Shown in pieces: positions 49,990 to 59,111 of a stretch of 64,000 nt of DNA. Source of the stretch: JACVRX01 sp046726315. GTDB taxonomy: Bacteria; Actinomycetota; Actinomycetes; Jiangellales; Jiangellaceae. How positions within the stretch are numbered: position 1 is the first letter of the stretch; each line of letters starts with the position of its first letter. The DNA lies in contig JBKPAG010000019.1 in NCBI GenBank assembly GCA_046726315.1, positions 1-64,000 of the forward strand, in the 5' to 3' direction. The notes under the pieces were generated by a model, which worked only from the letters and a program-made list of their open reading frames with translations, did not search any database and had not been told where the DNA came from. The position numbers and the translations under genes are program-made.

Positions 49990-50022
49990 GACGAGGCCCC
50001 TGGGTCGTCCGGGGGCCTCGTC
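49990..50022 (+). terminator. Strong hairpin terminator after the HBHA-like gene
   Basis: A perfect 11-bp inverted repeat, gacgaggcccc (49990-50000) and ggggcctcgtc (50012-50022), with an 11-nt loop, starts 11 bp after the stop codon. Confidence 0.75.
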
Positions 50023-50058
50023 GCATCCGACCCCGCACGGGGCGCGTACGCTCGAAAC

Positions 50059-50391
50059 GTGTTCGACGTCTTCGGCTCGTTCCAGAGCATCGTCTTCTGG
50101 GTGCTCGCCATCGGCTCGTTGGCGCTGAAGGGATTCGCCCTATTCGATGCGTTGCGAGTCAAGGAGGAAGCGTTCTCGCTGGCCGGCAAGCTGACGAAGA
50201 CCATCTGGCTGGTGATCCTCGGTCTCTGCCTCGCCGTCAACGTGGTCATGTTGAATCCACTGTCCTTCCTGAACCTGATCGGCATTGTCGGTGCTGCGGT
50301 ATATCTGATCGACGTTCGGCCTGCGGTCAAGCAGATCGGCGGCGGGGGATCGCGCGGCGGCACGCATATGGGCCCGTACGGGCCCTGGTGA
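50059..50391 (+). CDS. DUF2516 membrane protein
   Basis: A 110-residue protein with three hydrophobic helices (IVFWVLAIGSLALKGFALF, TIWLVILGLCLAVNVVML, IGIVGAAVYLIDVRPAVKQ) and a Gly-rich C-terminal tail. It matches the Rv0476/DUF2516 family in the same position after hbhA. Function unknown. GTG 50059. Confidence 0.88.
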   Translation: MFDVFGSFQSIVFWVLAIGSLALKGFALFDALRVKEEAFSLAGKLTKTIWLVILGLCLAVNVVMLNPLSFLNLIGIVGAAVYLIDVRPAVKQIGGGGSRGGTHMGPYGPW

Positions 50392-50401
50392 CGCGCGAAC
50401 C

Positions 50402-51139
50402 GTGCGACACGACCATCACGGCCGGACCCACCGGCTCGAGCTCGACGACCAGACGCTGCGCGAGTGGGAGTGCACCGTCCTGGTGAGCGATCCGGAAGAC
50501 GGGATCGTCCTCGACCGCTCCGCGTTCTACCCCGGAGGCGGCGGACAGCCTCCCGACCACGGCGTACTGCTCTGGAACGGCGTACGGACCCGGATCGTCG
50601 GCGTTCGCCCTCGCGACGACCTGTGGCTCGTGCCTGACCCCGAAGACCCGTTGCCTCCGGCTGCCGCCGCCGTAAGGGGTGCTGTCGACGACGAGCGGCG
50701 CACTCTGCTCATGCGTACCCACTCCGGACTGCATGTGCTGTGTGGAGTGGTCTTCCGCGATTACGGGGTTCCCGTCACCGGCGGCAACATGGAACTGGGC
50801 CAAGCGCGGCTGGACTTCGACCTGCCCTCAGTCCCCGCTGACTTCAAGGGCACCCTGACCACCGCGCTCAACGCGGAAGTGGCTGCCGATCGCGCCGTCC
50901 AGGTGCGGGTCCTGCCACGCGAGCAGGCGTATGAGCTCGGCCCGATCATTCGCACGGCAACCGACCTCTTGCCCGATGATCTCGAAGTGGTCCGGTTGGT
51001 GGACGTCGTCGGGCTCGACCTGCAGGCAGACGGCGGCACACACGTCGCGTCGACCCGCCAGATCGGCCGCATCGAGGTGGTCAAGGTGGAGAACAAGGGC
51101 CGCGGTTTTCGTCGCGTCCGCATTCGGCTACCCGACTGA
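50402..51139 (+). CDS. Alanyl-tRNA editing protein (AlaX-like)
   Basis: A 245-residue stand-alone editing domain related to AlaRS. LDRSAFYPGGGGQPPDHGVL is the glycine-rich start, RTHSGLHVLCGVVF the HxxxH zinc pair, and ADGGTHVASTRQIGRIEVVK the second metal site. It hydrolyses Ser- or Gly-tRNA(Ala). The usual second-site Cys is replaced by Ser here (THVAST), so full metal binding should be checked. Confidence 0.88.
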   Translation: MRHDHHGRTHRLELDDQTLREWECTVLVSDPEDGIVLDRSAFYPGGGGQPPDHGVLLWNGVRTRIVGVRPRDDLWLVPDPEDPLPPAAAAVRGAVDDERRTLLMRTHSGLHVLCGVVFRDYGVPVTGGNMELGQARLDFDLPSVPADFKGTLTTALNAEVAADRAVQVRVLPREQAYELGPIIRTATDLLPDDLEVVRLVDVVGLDLQADGGTHVASTRQIGRIEVVKVENKGRGFRRVRIRLPD

Positions 51140-51162
51140 CGCGCTTCGCAGTGGTGCGAGAC

Positions 51163-52239
51163 CTAAGACCAGTAGACGATGACCGTGTCGCCGATTCGTA
51201 TGTGATCGAACAGCGACTCGATCGCCGCTCGGTCTCGGACGTTGACACATCCGTGTGACGAGCCGTTGTAGCCGTTCGCAGCGAAGTCAAGCGAGTAGTG
51301 CACGGCCTGTCCGCCACTGAAGAACATGGCGAACGGCATCGGCGAGTCGTAAAGCGTCGAGAAGTGGTCGCGTGATTTGAAGTTGACGCTGAACGCGCCT
51401 TCGCGGGTGGGGGTCAGTTCCGAGCCGAATCGCACGTCCAGCGTCATCAGCACCGAACCGTTGACGAGCCACCGCAAGGAACGGGTCGACTTGTCTATGC
51501 ACAGCACCCGGCCGGTCGTGCAGCGTGGATCCAGGCCGGCGGTGCCGCCACCGGAGCCCGTGATCCGGTTGTGCAGCTCGTCGTCGGTCGGCGTCCTCGT
51601 CATCGCGACCAGCCGATCCCAGGTGCGCTGGTCGACCTCACCAGTCGACGGGATCCCGCGTTTGGTCTGGAAGCCGGCCACCGACGACGTCGTGGTCGAC
51701 CCATAGTCGCCGGTCACGTCGGCACCGAACCAGCCGATTTGCTTCAGCCGCGCCTGCAGCTCTCGGACCCGGTCGCCGGAGTCGCCGCTGCCGATGATCG
51801 TCGGCCCCGGAACGAGCCGGTTGTGCGTCTCGTCGTCGGTCGGCTGATGGGTCATGCTCACGAGCTTGTCCCACATCGCCCGGTCGACCTCGCCGGTTGC
51901 CGGGAATCCACGCTTGTCCTGGAAGCCGGTGACGGCGGCGAGCGTGACATCGTCGAACAGGCCGGTGATCTCGGGCTCATACCACTGCAGCTGCTTGAGC
52001 CGGGCCTGCAGGTCGCGCACGCCGTCGCTCTGGTCGCCGACCAGATAGAGCGCGGTGCGAACCACAGTGGGCCTGCGCGTGGGCGTCGGCAGGGTGACCG
52101 GGCGTGTCGGTCTGGGCGTGGCGGTCGTCGCCGACGGCTCCTCAGTAGCCGTGCGGTCGGCGCCGGCCGAGCAGGCCGCGAGCGTCAGCGACAGCACCGC
52201 CGCGGCGACGACGGCTGTCGCTTTCCCACCTGGTACCAC
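51163..52239 (-). CDS. L,D-transpeptidase lipoprotein with two peptidoglycan-binding domains
   Basis: A 358-residue exported protein. Lipobox LTLAAC (Cys about 23), Thr/Pro linker, two PG_binding_1 modules (about 68-130: DQSDGVRDLQARLKQLQWYE; about 150-215: SGDRVRELQARLKQIGWFGA), and an L,D-transpeptidase YkuD domain with the catalytic motif SSHGCVNVRDRAAI. It forms 3-3 cross-links or attaches proteins to peptidoglycan. It is in the area held by lprQ (Rv0483) in M. tuberculosis. Confidence 0.92.
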   Translation of the reverse strand: MVPGGKATAVVAAAVLSLTLAACSAGADRTATEEPSATTATPRPTRPVTLPTPTRRPTVVRTALYLVGDQSDGVRDLQARLKQLQWYEPEITGLFDDVTLAAVTGFQDKRGFPATGEVDRAMWDKLVSMTHQPTDDETHNRLVPGPTIIGSGDSGDRVRELQARLKQIGWFGADVTGDYGSTTTSSVAGFQTKRGIPSTGEVDQRTWDRLVAMTRTPTDDELHNRITGSGGGTAGLDPRCTTGRVLCIDKSTRSLRWLVNGSVLMTLDVRFGSELTPTREGAFSVNFKSRDHFSTLYDSPMPFAMFFSGGQAVHYSLDFAANGYNGSSHGCVNVRDRAAIESLFDHIRIGDTVIVYWS

Positions 52240-52336
52240 GCAGACCGTCCCCTCGGCAGCTCGTCATCGACCGGCGATTCAACCGGAATGACGCCCATGG
52301 TGCCCATTTGGTTGCCCGGCCGACGGGCGACACGCG

Positions 52337-52855
52337 TCACGATTGGGTCTCGAGGTCCTGCAGGCTCGCGGCGAAAACGGCGTACGTGTCCTGCCCGAAG
52401 AGGACGAAGACTGCCTCCTGGACCTCAGTCTCCGCGGTGGCGACGGTGCGGATGGCGATCCGGGCGGCGTCCTCCACGGGCCAGCCGTAGATGCCGGCGG
52501 AGACCGCAGGGAACGCGACGGTCCGGGCGCCGAGTTCGTCCGCGACCCTCAGCGCTTCGCGATAACACGACTCGAGCAGGCCCGGGTCGCGCTGGCCGGC
52601 GTTCCAGTTCGGCCCAACGACGTGGATCACCCATTGCGCGGGCAGGTCTCCTGCGACCGTCCAACCCGCCCGCCCCACCGCGAGCCCGTCGGGGAACCGG
52701 CGCACGCAGTCAGCCAGGATCTCCGGGCCGCCGGTTCGGTGGATCGCGCCGTCCACACCGCCACCGCCGCGCATCCGGGAGTTCGCGGCGTTGACGATCG
52801 CGTCGGCGCGCTGCGCGGTGATGTCTCCTTCGACCAGCCTGATCCGAGCCGCCAT
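52337..52855 (-). CDS. Macrodomain ADP-ribose hydrolase
   Basis: A 172-residue MacroD-type protein: VEGDITAQRADAIVNAANSR, GGGGVDGAIHRTGGPEILAD, the loop FPAVSAGIYGWPVEDAARIA. It removes ADP-ribose from proteins or O-acetyl-ADP-ribose. Stand-alone gene. Confidence 0.93.
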   Translation of the reverse strand: MAARIRLVEGDITAQRADAIVNAANSRMRGGGGVDGAIHRTGGPEILADCVRRFPDGLAVGRAGWTVAGDLPAQWVIHVVGPNWNAGQRDPGLLESCYREALRVADELGARTVAFPAVSAGIYGWPVEDAARIAIRTVATAETEVQEAVFVLFGQDTYAVFAASLQDLETQS

Positions 52856-52975
52856 CGGTCCCTCCCATGCAATCCTGCAGTGGCGTGTCTACGCCGTCGC
52901 CGGCAACGGTAGACAGCAATGGCGAGCGTTGGTGTCCAGCGGCCGTGAAACGCTGCCTTGGAGGTGGGATCCACG

Positions 52976-53482
52976 GTGTCCGTTGAGTCCGTCGCTGCGG
53001 TCGTGCGCGATCATCTGGCCGGCACTGGTGCATCCTGGGACGAGAGTTCGCCGGGCCGCTTTTCGGTCGAGTTGCCGGGTGAGCGCAAGCTCAAGACTTC
53101 CTGCAGCATCGCGGTGCGCGAGCACAGCCTCGTCGTCAATGCCTTCGTCGCGCGTCATCCGGACGAGAACCTCCAGGGTGTCCACCGGTGGTTGCTCGAG
53201 CGCAACGCCCGGCTGTCCGGCGTGGCCTTCGCCGTCGACACCAATGGCGACATCTACCTGGTCGGCCGGCTGCCGCTGCACGCCGTCACCGCTGACGAAT
53301 TCGACCGCCTGCTCGGCGTCGTGCTGGAAGCGGCCGACTCCTCCTTCAACACCATCCTCGATCTCGGTTTCGCCGAGTCGATCCGCCGCGAATGGCAGTG
53401 GCGGCTGGCCCGGGGTGAGTCCACCCGCAACCTCGCGGCGTTCGAGCACTTGCGGCCTCCGGAGTCGGGGGCAACTCACTAG
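52976..53482 (+). CDS. YbjN-domain protein (Rv0487-like)
   Basis: A 168-residue protein with the YbjN/T3S-chaperone-like fold: GRFSVELPGERKLKTSCSIA, LVVNAFVARHPDENLQGVHR and GVAFAVDTNGDIYLVGRLPL. It takes the position of Rv0487, two genes before gpm1. Function unknown. GTG 52976 is preferred to TTG 52958. It ends 10 bp before gpmA. Confidence 0.87.
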   Translation: MSVESVAAVVRDHLAGTGASWDESSPGRFSVELPGERKLKTSCSIAVREHSLVVNAFVARHPDENLQGVHRWLLERNARLSGVAFAVDTNGDIYLVGRLPLHAVTADEFDRLLGVVLEAADSSFNTILDLGFAESIRREWQWRLARGESTRNLAAFEHLRPPESGATH

Positions 53483-53491
53483 GCTCCCGGC

Positions 53492-54238
53492 ATGGTGTAC
53501 CGCCTGGTCCTGCTTCGCCACGGCGAAAGCGACTGGAACGCCAAGAACCTGTTCACCGGCTGGGTGGACGTCGATCTGTCCGACAAGGGTCGCGCTGAGG
53601 CTCTGCGAGGTGGCGAGCTGATCGCGGCGCGGTCGTTGCTGCCGGACGTGCTGCACACCAGCGTACTGGAACGGGCGATCAGCACCGCCGAGATCGCGAT
53701 GCATGCCGCTGACCGGTCCTGGATCCCGGTGCGCCGATCCTGGCGGCTCAACGAACGGCACTACGGTGCCCTACAGGGCAAGGACAAGAAGCAGACTCTC
53801 GAGGAGTTCGGCGAGGACCAGTTCATGCTCTGGCGGCGTTCGTACGACACGCCCCCGCCACCGATCGCCGACGACGACCAGTTCTCGCAAGTCGGCGACC
53901 TGCGTTATGCCGACCTGCCGCCCGAGCTGATGCCGCGGACGGAATGTCTTGCCGACGTCGTGCGCCGAATGCTTCCGTACTGGTACGACGGGATCGTCCC
54001 CGACCTCCGTCAGGGTCTGACCGTCGCCGTGGTGGCGCATGGGAATTCCCTGCGGGCGCTGGTCAAGCACCTCGACGGGATGTCCGACGAAGCCGTCGTC
54101 GCGCTGAACATCCCCACCGGTGTGCCCCTGCTCTACGAGCTCGACGACGCGATGCGCCCGCTCACCATCGGCGGCGAATACCTCGATCCCGCCGCAGCCG
54201 CTGCCGCCATCGAGGCCGTCCGCAACCAGGGCCGCTAA
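53492..54238 (+). CDS. gpmA: 2,3-bisphosphoglycerate-dependent phosphoglycerate mutase
   Basis: A 248-residue glycolytic enzyme interconverting 3- and 2-phosphoglycerate. The phosphohistidine motif LRHGESDWNAKNLFTGWVDV, the NERHYGALQGKDKKQTLEEF segment and the second His in VAHGNSLRALVKHLDGM are complete. Start ATG 53492. It ends before a convergent hairpin and phoU. Confidence 0.96.
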   Translation: MVYRLVLLRHGESDWNAKNLFTGWVDVDLSDKGRAEALRGGELIAARSLLPDVLHTSVLERAISTAEIAMHAADRSWIPVRRSWRLNERHYGALQGKDKKQTLEEFGEDQFMLWRRSYDTPPPPIADDDQFSQVGDLRYADLPPELMPRTECLADVVRRMLPYWYDGIVPDLRQGLTVAVVAHGNSLRALVKHLDGMSDEAVVALNIPTGVPLLYELDDAMRPLTIGGEYLDPAAAAAAIEAVRNQGR

Positions 54239-54240
54239 CG

Positions 54241-54290
54241 GACCGCCCCCGCCCGGCCACGCCACAGGTCCGCTGAGCGTGGGGGCGGAC
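54241..54290. terminator. Convergent hairpin between gpmA and phoU
   Basis: gaccgccccc (54241-54250) and gggggcggac (54281-54290) pair over 9 of 10 positions, giving a long GC-rich hairpin in the 62-bp gap between two converging genes. Confidence 0.45.
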
Positions 54291-54300
54291 GTCAAAACGG

Positions 54301-54966
54301 CTAGCGGGCGGGGCCGCCGGACATCCACTCGACCTCGCCGGTGACGAGGTAGCGGACGTTGCTGGCGACGTTGACGGCGTGGTCGGCGAAGCGTTCGTAG
54401 TAGCGGCCGAGCAATGCGACATCGACGGCGACACCGACGCCGCGCGACCAGTCCTCGTCGAACATCACAACGAACAGCGAGCGGTGCAGCCGGTTCATCT
54501 CGTCGTCGTCGGCCGCCAGTTCCGCGGCGGCGTCGAGATCACGCAGGCGCAGCACCGCCCCGGCCTTGGTCGCCATCGCCTCGGCGGTGTTCCCCATGTC
54601 CTTGAACGTCGTTCGGAACTCGTCGGGAACCGCGACCTCCGGGTACCGCATCCGGGCGATCTTGGCGACGTGGACGGCGAGGTCGCCCATCCGCTCGAGG
54701 TCGAGGCCGCTGCGCTGGGCGGCCAGTACGGTTCGCAGGTCACCGGCCACCGGAGCCTGTCGAGCCATCAGCTCGAGAATTCGCTCTTCGATCTCCAACT
54801 GGTCCCGGTTGAGCTCGACGTCGGCAGCCACGGTCTGGTCGGCGACCTGGATGTCTGCGTCGAGTAGTGCGGTCGTAGCGGTACGGATCTGGTCGCCGGC
54901 CCGGCGAGTCATCTGCACAAGCCGCTGGTTGACGTCCTCGAGCTGTTCCTGAAAGGCCTGACGCAT
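54301..54966 (-). CDS. phoU: Phosphate signalling protein PhoU
   Basis: A 221-residue all-helical protein made of two PhoU repeats, each with a metal-binding acidic motif (ELNRDQLEIEERILELMARQ; EMNRLHRSLFVVMFDEDWSR). It links Pst transport status to the sensor kinase and keeps the regulon off in high phosphate. Divergent from senX3, with PHO-box repeats between them. Confidence 0.95.
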   Translation of the reverse strand: MRQAFQEQLEDVNQRLVQMTRRAGDQIRTATTALLDADIQVADQTVAADVELNRDQLEIEERILELMARQAPVAGDLRTVLAAQRSGLDLERMGDLAVHVAKIARMRYPEVAVPDEFRTTFKDMGNTAEAMATKAGAVLRLRDLDAAAELAADDDEMNRLHRSLFVVMFDEDWSRGVGVAVDVALLGRYYERFADHAVNVASNVRYLVTGEVEWMSGGPAR

Positions 54967-55056
54967 CCGGTGGTCGCCTCGCTCTTCGGGGATGACTGCA
55001 ATTCTCGTACGGTCCCCACAGGCTAGGTAGCCCGGGATGGCGGGTCGGCTCGCTCA

Positions 55057-55089
55057 GGTGAACCAGCCGGTAAGTCTGCGTGAACAACG
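55057..55089 (-). promoter_or_regulatory. PHO box between phoU and senX3
   Basis: Three units at exact 11-bp spacing on the plus strand: GGTGAAC (55057), CGGTAAG (55068) and CGTGAAC (55079). Read on the minus strand they are GTTCACG, CTTACCG and GTTCACC, the PHO-box core. The middle unit is weak. The orientation suits phoU, but the site can also control senX3. Confidence 0.7.
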
Positions 55090-55159
55090 CGTCTCGAAGC
55101 GGGGTTGTGCGTTGGCTGCATATCGGCGTTGGACCAATGGGCACCTAGCATGAGTAAAC

Positions 55160-56314
55160 GTGGAGGTGGTCACCGCTGCTGCGCTGACCGCTGCCGTCGG
55201 TGCCGCGGTGGGCCTGGCCGCGGGCCTGGCGTTCCGGGCGAGCGGACGGAAGCAACGCGCTGCGCCGGCGACGACCGCGGTGGTGCCCGAGGGCGTCGAC
55301 GAGGTGATCTCGGTCCTCCGGGCCACCGCAGTGCTTCTCGACGAGGATCTCGCCGTCGTCAAGGCCAGTCCGTCGGCGTACGCCCTTGGATTGGTCCGGC
55401 CCGATCGGGTACTGCTGGCCGAACTGGCGGAACTCGCCGTGGCAGTACAGCGGGACGGTCGGATCCGGGAAGCAGAGATCGAGGTCCCGCGATCGCGTGA
55501 GACGAATCAGCCCTTGCACCTTGCGGCGCGGGTTGCGCAACTGAGCCCTCGCCTCCTGCTGGCGCTTGTGGAGGACCGCACCCAGGCCACCCGGATCGAC
55601 GTGATCCGTAAGGACTTTGTCGCAAACGTCTCGCATGAACTCAAGACACCCGTGGGTGCCCTGAGCCTGCTTGCCGAAGCGGTGCAGGACGCGAGTGACG
55701 ACCCGGAGGCGGTGCGCCGCTTCGCCGGACGGATGCAGCAGGAGAGCGGACGGCTCACTCGGCTCGTCCAGGAGATCATCGACCTGTCCCGGTTGCAGTA
55801 CGACGATCCCGTTGAGTCGCCGGAACCGGTGAAGATCGACGAGATCGTGGCCGCTGCCATCGACCGCAGCCGTGTGGACGCCGAGAACAGGAACATCCGG
55901 CTGGTCTCCGGGGGTCAGGCGGGCCTGCAGGTGCTCGGCAACGAGGCACAGCTGGTCATCGCGCTCGGCAACCTGGTCGAGAACGCAGTCGCTTACAGCG
56001 AGCCGCATACCCGGGTCGCGGTGGGTGTTCGCAGCACGCAGGACCGGGTGGAAATCAGCGTCGCCGACCAGGGCCTCGGAATCGCCGAGAGTGATCTGAA
56101 CCGCATTTTCGAGCGCTTCTATCGCGTGGATCCCGCCCGGTCCCGGGCGACCGGAGGGACCGGTCTCGGCCTGTCCATCGTCAAACACGTCGCCGCGAGC
56201 CATGGCGGAGAGGTGACGGTGTGGAGCGCGCGTGGCGCGGGTTCGACGTTCACGCTGCGGCTCCCCGTCCACGCGGCGAGCTCCGACATCGCGACCAGGG
56301 AGGCCGCCCCGTGA
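55160..56314 (+). CDS. senX3: Phosphate sensor histidine kinase SenX3
   Basis: A 384-residue membrane-tethered kinase: one N-terminal helix (VTAAALTAAVGAAVGLAAGL), a PAS-like region about 50-150, HisKA with VANVSHELKTPVGALSL (phospho-His 159), and HATPase with NAVAYSEPHTRV, DQGLGIAESD and GGTGLGLSIVKHV. It senses phosphate limitation through PhoU/Pst and phosphorylates RegX3. GTG 55160. Confidence 0.93.
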   Translation: MEVVTAAALTAAVGAAVGLAAGLAFRASGRKQRAAPATTAVVPEGVDEVISVLRATAVLLDEDLAVVKASPSAYALGLVRPDRVLLAELAELAVAVQRDGRIREAEIEVPRSRETNQPLHLAARVAQLSPRLLLALVEDRTQATRIDVIRKDFVANVSHELKTPVGALSLLAEAVQDASDDPEAVRRFAGRMQQESGRLTRLVQEIIDLSRLQYDDPVESPEPVKIDEIVAAAIDRSRVDAENRNIRLVSGGQAGLQVLGNEAQLVIALGNLVENAVAYSEPHTRVAVGVRSTQDRVEISVADQGLGIAESDLNRIFERFYRVDPARSRATGGTGLGLSIVKHVAASHGGEVTVWSARGAGSTFTLRLPVHAASSDIATREAAP

Positions 56315-56991
56315 CTCGTGTGCTCGTCGTCGAGGACGAGGAGTCGTTCAGCGACGCCCTGTCGTACATGCTTCGCAAGGAGGGTTTCGAGGTCGCCGTC
56401 GCGCCGACCGGCACCGAGGCCCTGGACGAGTTCGACCGATCGGGGGCAGACCTGGTGCTGCTCGACCTCATGCTGCCCGGGGTGCCGGGCACCGAGGTGT
56501 GCCGGCAGCTGCGATCCCGTTCCAGCGTGCCGGTCATCATGCTCACCGCCAAGGAGTCGGAGGTCGACAAGGTTGTGGGGCTTGAACTTGGTGCTGACGA
56601 CTACGTCACGAAGCCGTTCTCGTCCCGAGAACTCGTCGCCCGTATCCGGGCCGTGCTCCGCAGAGGCACCGACGCGGTGGAGGTGGCTCCGGCCATCCTC
56701 GAGGCAGGGCCGGTACGCATGGATGTTGAGCGCCACGTCGTGTCGGTCGCCGGTGAGCCGGTGCGCCTGCCGCTGAAGGAGTTCGAGCTGCTCGAGTTCC
56801 TGCTGCGCAACGCCGGGCGAGTACTGACCCGTGGGCAGCTCATCGACCGGATCTGGGGCGCAGACTACGTGGGCGACACCAAGACCCTCGACGTCCATGT
56901 CAAGCGGCTGCGGGCGAAGATCGAGCCCGACCCCGCGCAGCCGACCTATCTGCTGACCGTGCGCGGGCTCGGCTACAAGTTCGAGGACTGA
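56311..56991 (+). CDS. regX3: Phosphate response regulator RegX3
   Basis: A 226-residue OmpR-class regulator: receiver with VLVVEDEESF and Asp52 in VLLDLMLPG, Lys in YVTKPFSSREL, winged helix FELLEFLLRNAGRVLTRGQL and KTLDVHVKRLRAKIEPDPAQ. It overlaps senX3 by 4 bp (GTGA). Expected targets here are pstSCAB, phoU/senX3 and perhaps ppk1. Confidence 0.95.
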   Translation: MTRVLVVEDEESFSDALSYMLRKEGFEVAVAPTGTEALDEFDRSGADLVLLDLMLPGVPGTEVCRQLRSRSSVPVIMLTAKESEVDKVVGLELGADDYVTKPFSSRELVARIRAVLRRGTDAVEVAPAILEAGPVRMDVERHVVSVAGEPVRLPLKEFELLEFLLRNAGRVLTRGQLIDRIWGADYVGDTKTLDVHVKRLRAKIEPDPAQPTYLLTVRGLGYKFED

Positions 56992-56997
56992 GCTCGC

Positions 56998-57507
56998 TCA
57001 GAACGGCGTCGGTGTCGGCGTGGGCTCCCCGGCGCCCTCGAGTGCGCCCTCGTATTCGCCCTCAGGTCGCTGGACCAGCGCTTGGACCTCGGCCCGCGGA
57101 GCGTCCCGGAAAACGAACTCGACGTCGACGAATTCACCCGGCGTAACGTCCGCCCCGAAAACATCGAGGCGGGTCTGGTCGGGACCAAGCCGGGCGTATC
57201 CGCCCTCGGGGATCTCCACCGGGCCGGTCGTCGGCGTGGCGATTCGGTCTCCGACGCGCACTTCGACGAGTTCGTCCTCAGGGCCGGTGTTGGCGAAGGT
57301 CGCGACGATAGTCGCCGCCTGGCCGTCCTCCTCAGCGACGAGCAGCACGTTGCGCACAGCGATGTCCCCCGCGTCGGTGCTCACCCCGTCGGCCGGCACG
57401 TACCACGCCTGGGTCTGCGAGCGGACGCCGGCGCAGCCGGCAGCCGCCAACGTCAACCCGACGATCGTCACGAGAGCAGCAAATGGACGGCGGTGGGCGA
57501 GCTTCAC
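56998..57507 (-). CDS. Lipoprotein of unknown function
   Basis: A 169-residue exported lipoprotein: MKLAHRRPFAALVTIVGLTL with lipobox AAAGC, then a beta-rich domain (VRNVLLVAEEDGQAATIVAT, VRVGDRIATPTTGPVEIPEG, ADVTPGEFVDVEFVF) similar to the DUF461/copper-chaperone PCu_AC-like or DUF4352 sandwich found in actinobacterial lipoproteins, and a Pro/Thr tail. GTG 57507 follows gaggagc. It may be co-transcribed with the prenyltransferase upstream. Confidence 0.8.
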   Translation of the reverse strand: MKLAHRRPFAALVTIVGLTLAAAGCAGVRSQTQAWYVPADGVSTDAGDIAVRNVLLVAEEDGQAATIVATFANTGPEDELVEVRVGDRIATPTTGPVEIPEGGYARLGPDQTRLDVFGADVTPGEFVDVEFVFRDAPRAEVQALVQRPEGEYEGALEGAGEPTPTPTPF

Positions 57508-57595
57508 CGGGATGCTCCTCAACTGGGACAGGGACGCCGTTCGGCGGCGACCGACCGGCCCAAGACTAGCGACGCCGGATCGCGGATGGGTGCAG

Positions 57596-58414
57596 TCAGC
57601 CCACCATGCCGCGTACGACGAGGACGGCGACGGCAAGTGCCGCAATCGCGATGACTGCGGGGAACGAGCCCGCGGCCGCGACCAGCGTGAGCACACACCC
57701 CACCCCGAATGCGGCCCAATCCCACGCCTGCGGAGACCCTGGCGGCCCGAACGTCAGCAGCGCGAGGGCGGCGAGTAGCGCGCCGGCGGTGGCCAGCCGG
57801 AGCATGGGTAGGCCGAGACGCTGCGGCAGGCCCATGACCTCGGTGCTCCGGTCGCGCTCATAATCGGGCATCGCGTTCGCTCCGTGCGCGCCTACGCCCA
57901 GTAAGGATCCGGCCGCGACCAGCCATGCCGGCGGCAGCCCACCGTCCGGCGAGACCAGCCAGACCACGACAGGCAGCAACCCGAACGCGACCGCATACGG
58001 GAGCCACGACCACACCGTGCGCTTGAGACCGAGGTCGTAACCAAGGGCGGCTACGACAGCAACGAGATGACACACCCCGGCCGCGACTCCCAGTGACAGC
58101 GACAACGGCACGCACGCCGCACCGGCGGCAGCTGCTGCCCGCGCGACTGTCCGTGGTCGCAGGACGCCGGTGGCAAGCGGTTTGTCGTGGCGGCCGACGG
58201 CCCGGTCCCGGTCCCGGTCGAGGAAATCGTTGACCCAGCCCACACACAGCTGGCCAGCCAACACGGCCGCAGCAAGAAGCCAGAGCAGTGGTCCGCCAAC
58301 CCCCGCCGCGGCGGCGAGTACGGTCGTCAGCGTCGTTACGGCCGCCGTGGGCAGCGGGTGGCATGCCATGAGCAGCGCGCGAACGTTCGCCCATCGCTCG
58401 CGCCATGCCTGCAC
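57596..58414 (-). CDS. UbiA-family membrane prenyltransferase
   Basis: About 272 residues with nine hydrophobic helices. The first aspartate-rich motif is NDFLDRDRDRAVGRHDKPLA; the second is DYERDRSTEVMGLPQRLGL. Family members attach isoprenoid chains to aromatic or sugar acceptors. The product is unknown; homologues (SCO6045-like) are common near the carD and isp region. GTG 58414 is preferred; ATG 58372 would be an alternative. It is divergent from carD. Confidence 0.88.
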   Translation of the reverse strand: MQAWRERWANVRALLMACHPLPTAAVTTLTTVLAAAAGVGGPLLWLLAAAVLAGQLCVGWVNDFLDRDRDRAVGRHDKPLATGVLRPRTVARAAAAAGAACVPLSLSLGVAAGVCHLVAVVAALGYDLGLKRTVWSWLPYAVAFGLLPVVVWLVSPDGGLPPAWLVAAGSLLGVGAHGANAMPDYERDRSTEVMGLPQRLGLPMLRLATAGALLAALALLTFGPPGSPQAWDWAAFGVGCVLTLVAAAGSFPAVIAIAALAVAVLVVRGMVG

Positions 58415-58563
58415 CGGGTAAGTATCGGGGTGCCGGCATCCGCCTGGCTGATGCACGCCGCATGGGTTTTTGTCAAGCCCCAGTTTGCCGTCTGACCAGC
58501 GGAAACGTCCCAGGCGTTCTGATCTGCCGTGTTATCCTGGTTCTGGGAAGGGGACAGAACCAG

Positions 58564-59046
58564 ATGACTTTCAAGGTCGGCGAGACGGTTGTCTACCCGC
58601 ACCATGGGGCCGCGCTCATCGAGGCGATCGAGTCCCGTGTCATCAAGGGAGAGGAACGCAAGTACCTCGTCCTGAAGGTCACCCAAGGTGATCTCACCGT
58701 CCGCGTTCCGGCGGACAACGTCGATCTCGTCGGCGTGCGTGATGTGGTCAACCAAGAAGGCCTGGACCGGGTGTTCGAGGTGCTGCGAGCGCCACATACC
58801 GAGGAGCCGACCAATTGGTCCCGTCGGTACAAGGCCAATCTGGAGAAGCTCGCGTCCGGCGACGTGATCAAGGTCGCGGAGGTGGTGCGCGACCTGTGGC
58901 GGCGCGAGCGCGACCGAGGCCTGTCCGCTGGGGAGAAGCGCATGCTCGCCAAGGCGCGGCAGATCCTGGTTTCCGAGCTCGCTCTGGCCGAGCACACCAA
59001 CGAAGACAAGGCCGAGACCCTGCTCGACGAGGTTCTCGCCAGCTGA
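58564..59046 (+). CDS. carD: CarD transcription regulator
   Basis: A 160-residue RNA polymerase-binding protein that stabilises open complexes. N-terminal Tudor-like RID TFKVGETVVYPHHGAALIEA, conserved NWSRRYKANLEKLASGDVIK, and helical tail WRRERDRGLSAGEKRMLAKA. It belongs to the carD-ispD-ispF-cysS-rlmB block. ATG 58564. Confidence 0.96.
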   Translation: MTFKVGETVVYPHHGAALIEAIESRVIKGEERKYLVLKVTQGDLTVRVPADNVDLVGVRDVVNQEGLDRVFEVLRAPHTEEPTNWSRRYKANLEKLASGDVIKVAEVVRDLWRRERDRGLSAGEKRMLAKARQILVSELALAEHTNEDKAETLLDEVLAS

Positions 59047-59111
59047 GTGACACGCTTCGACGGTCGTCGCCCCTGAGCCGTCGCCCGGCTGTCAGCGTGC
59101 AGAGCTGTCAC

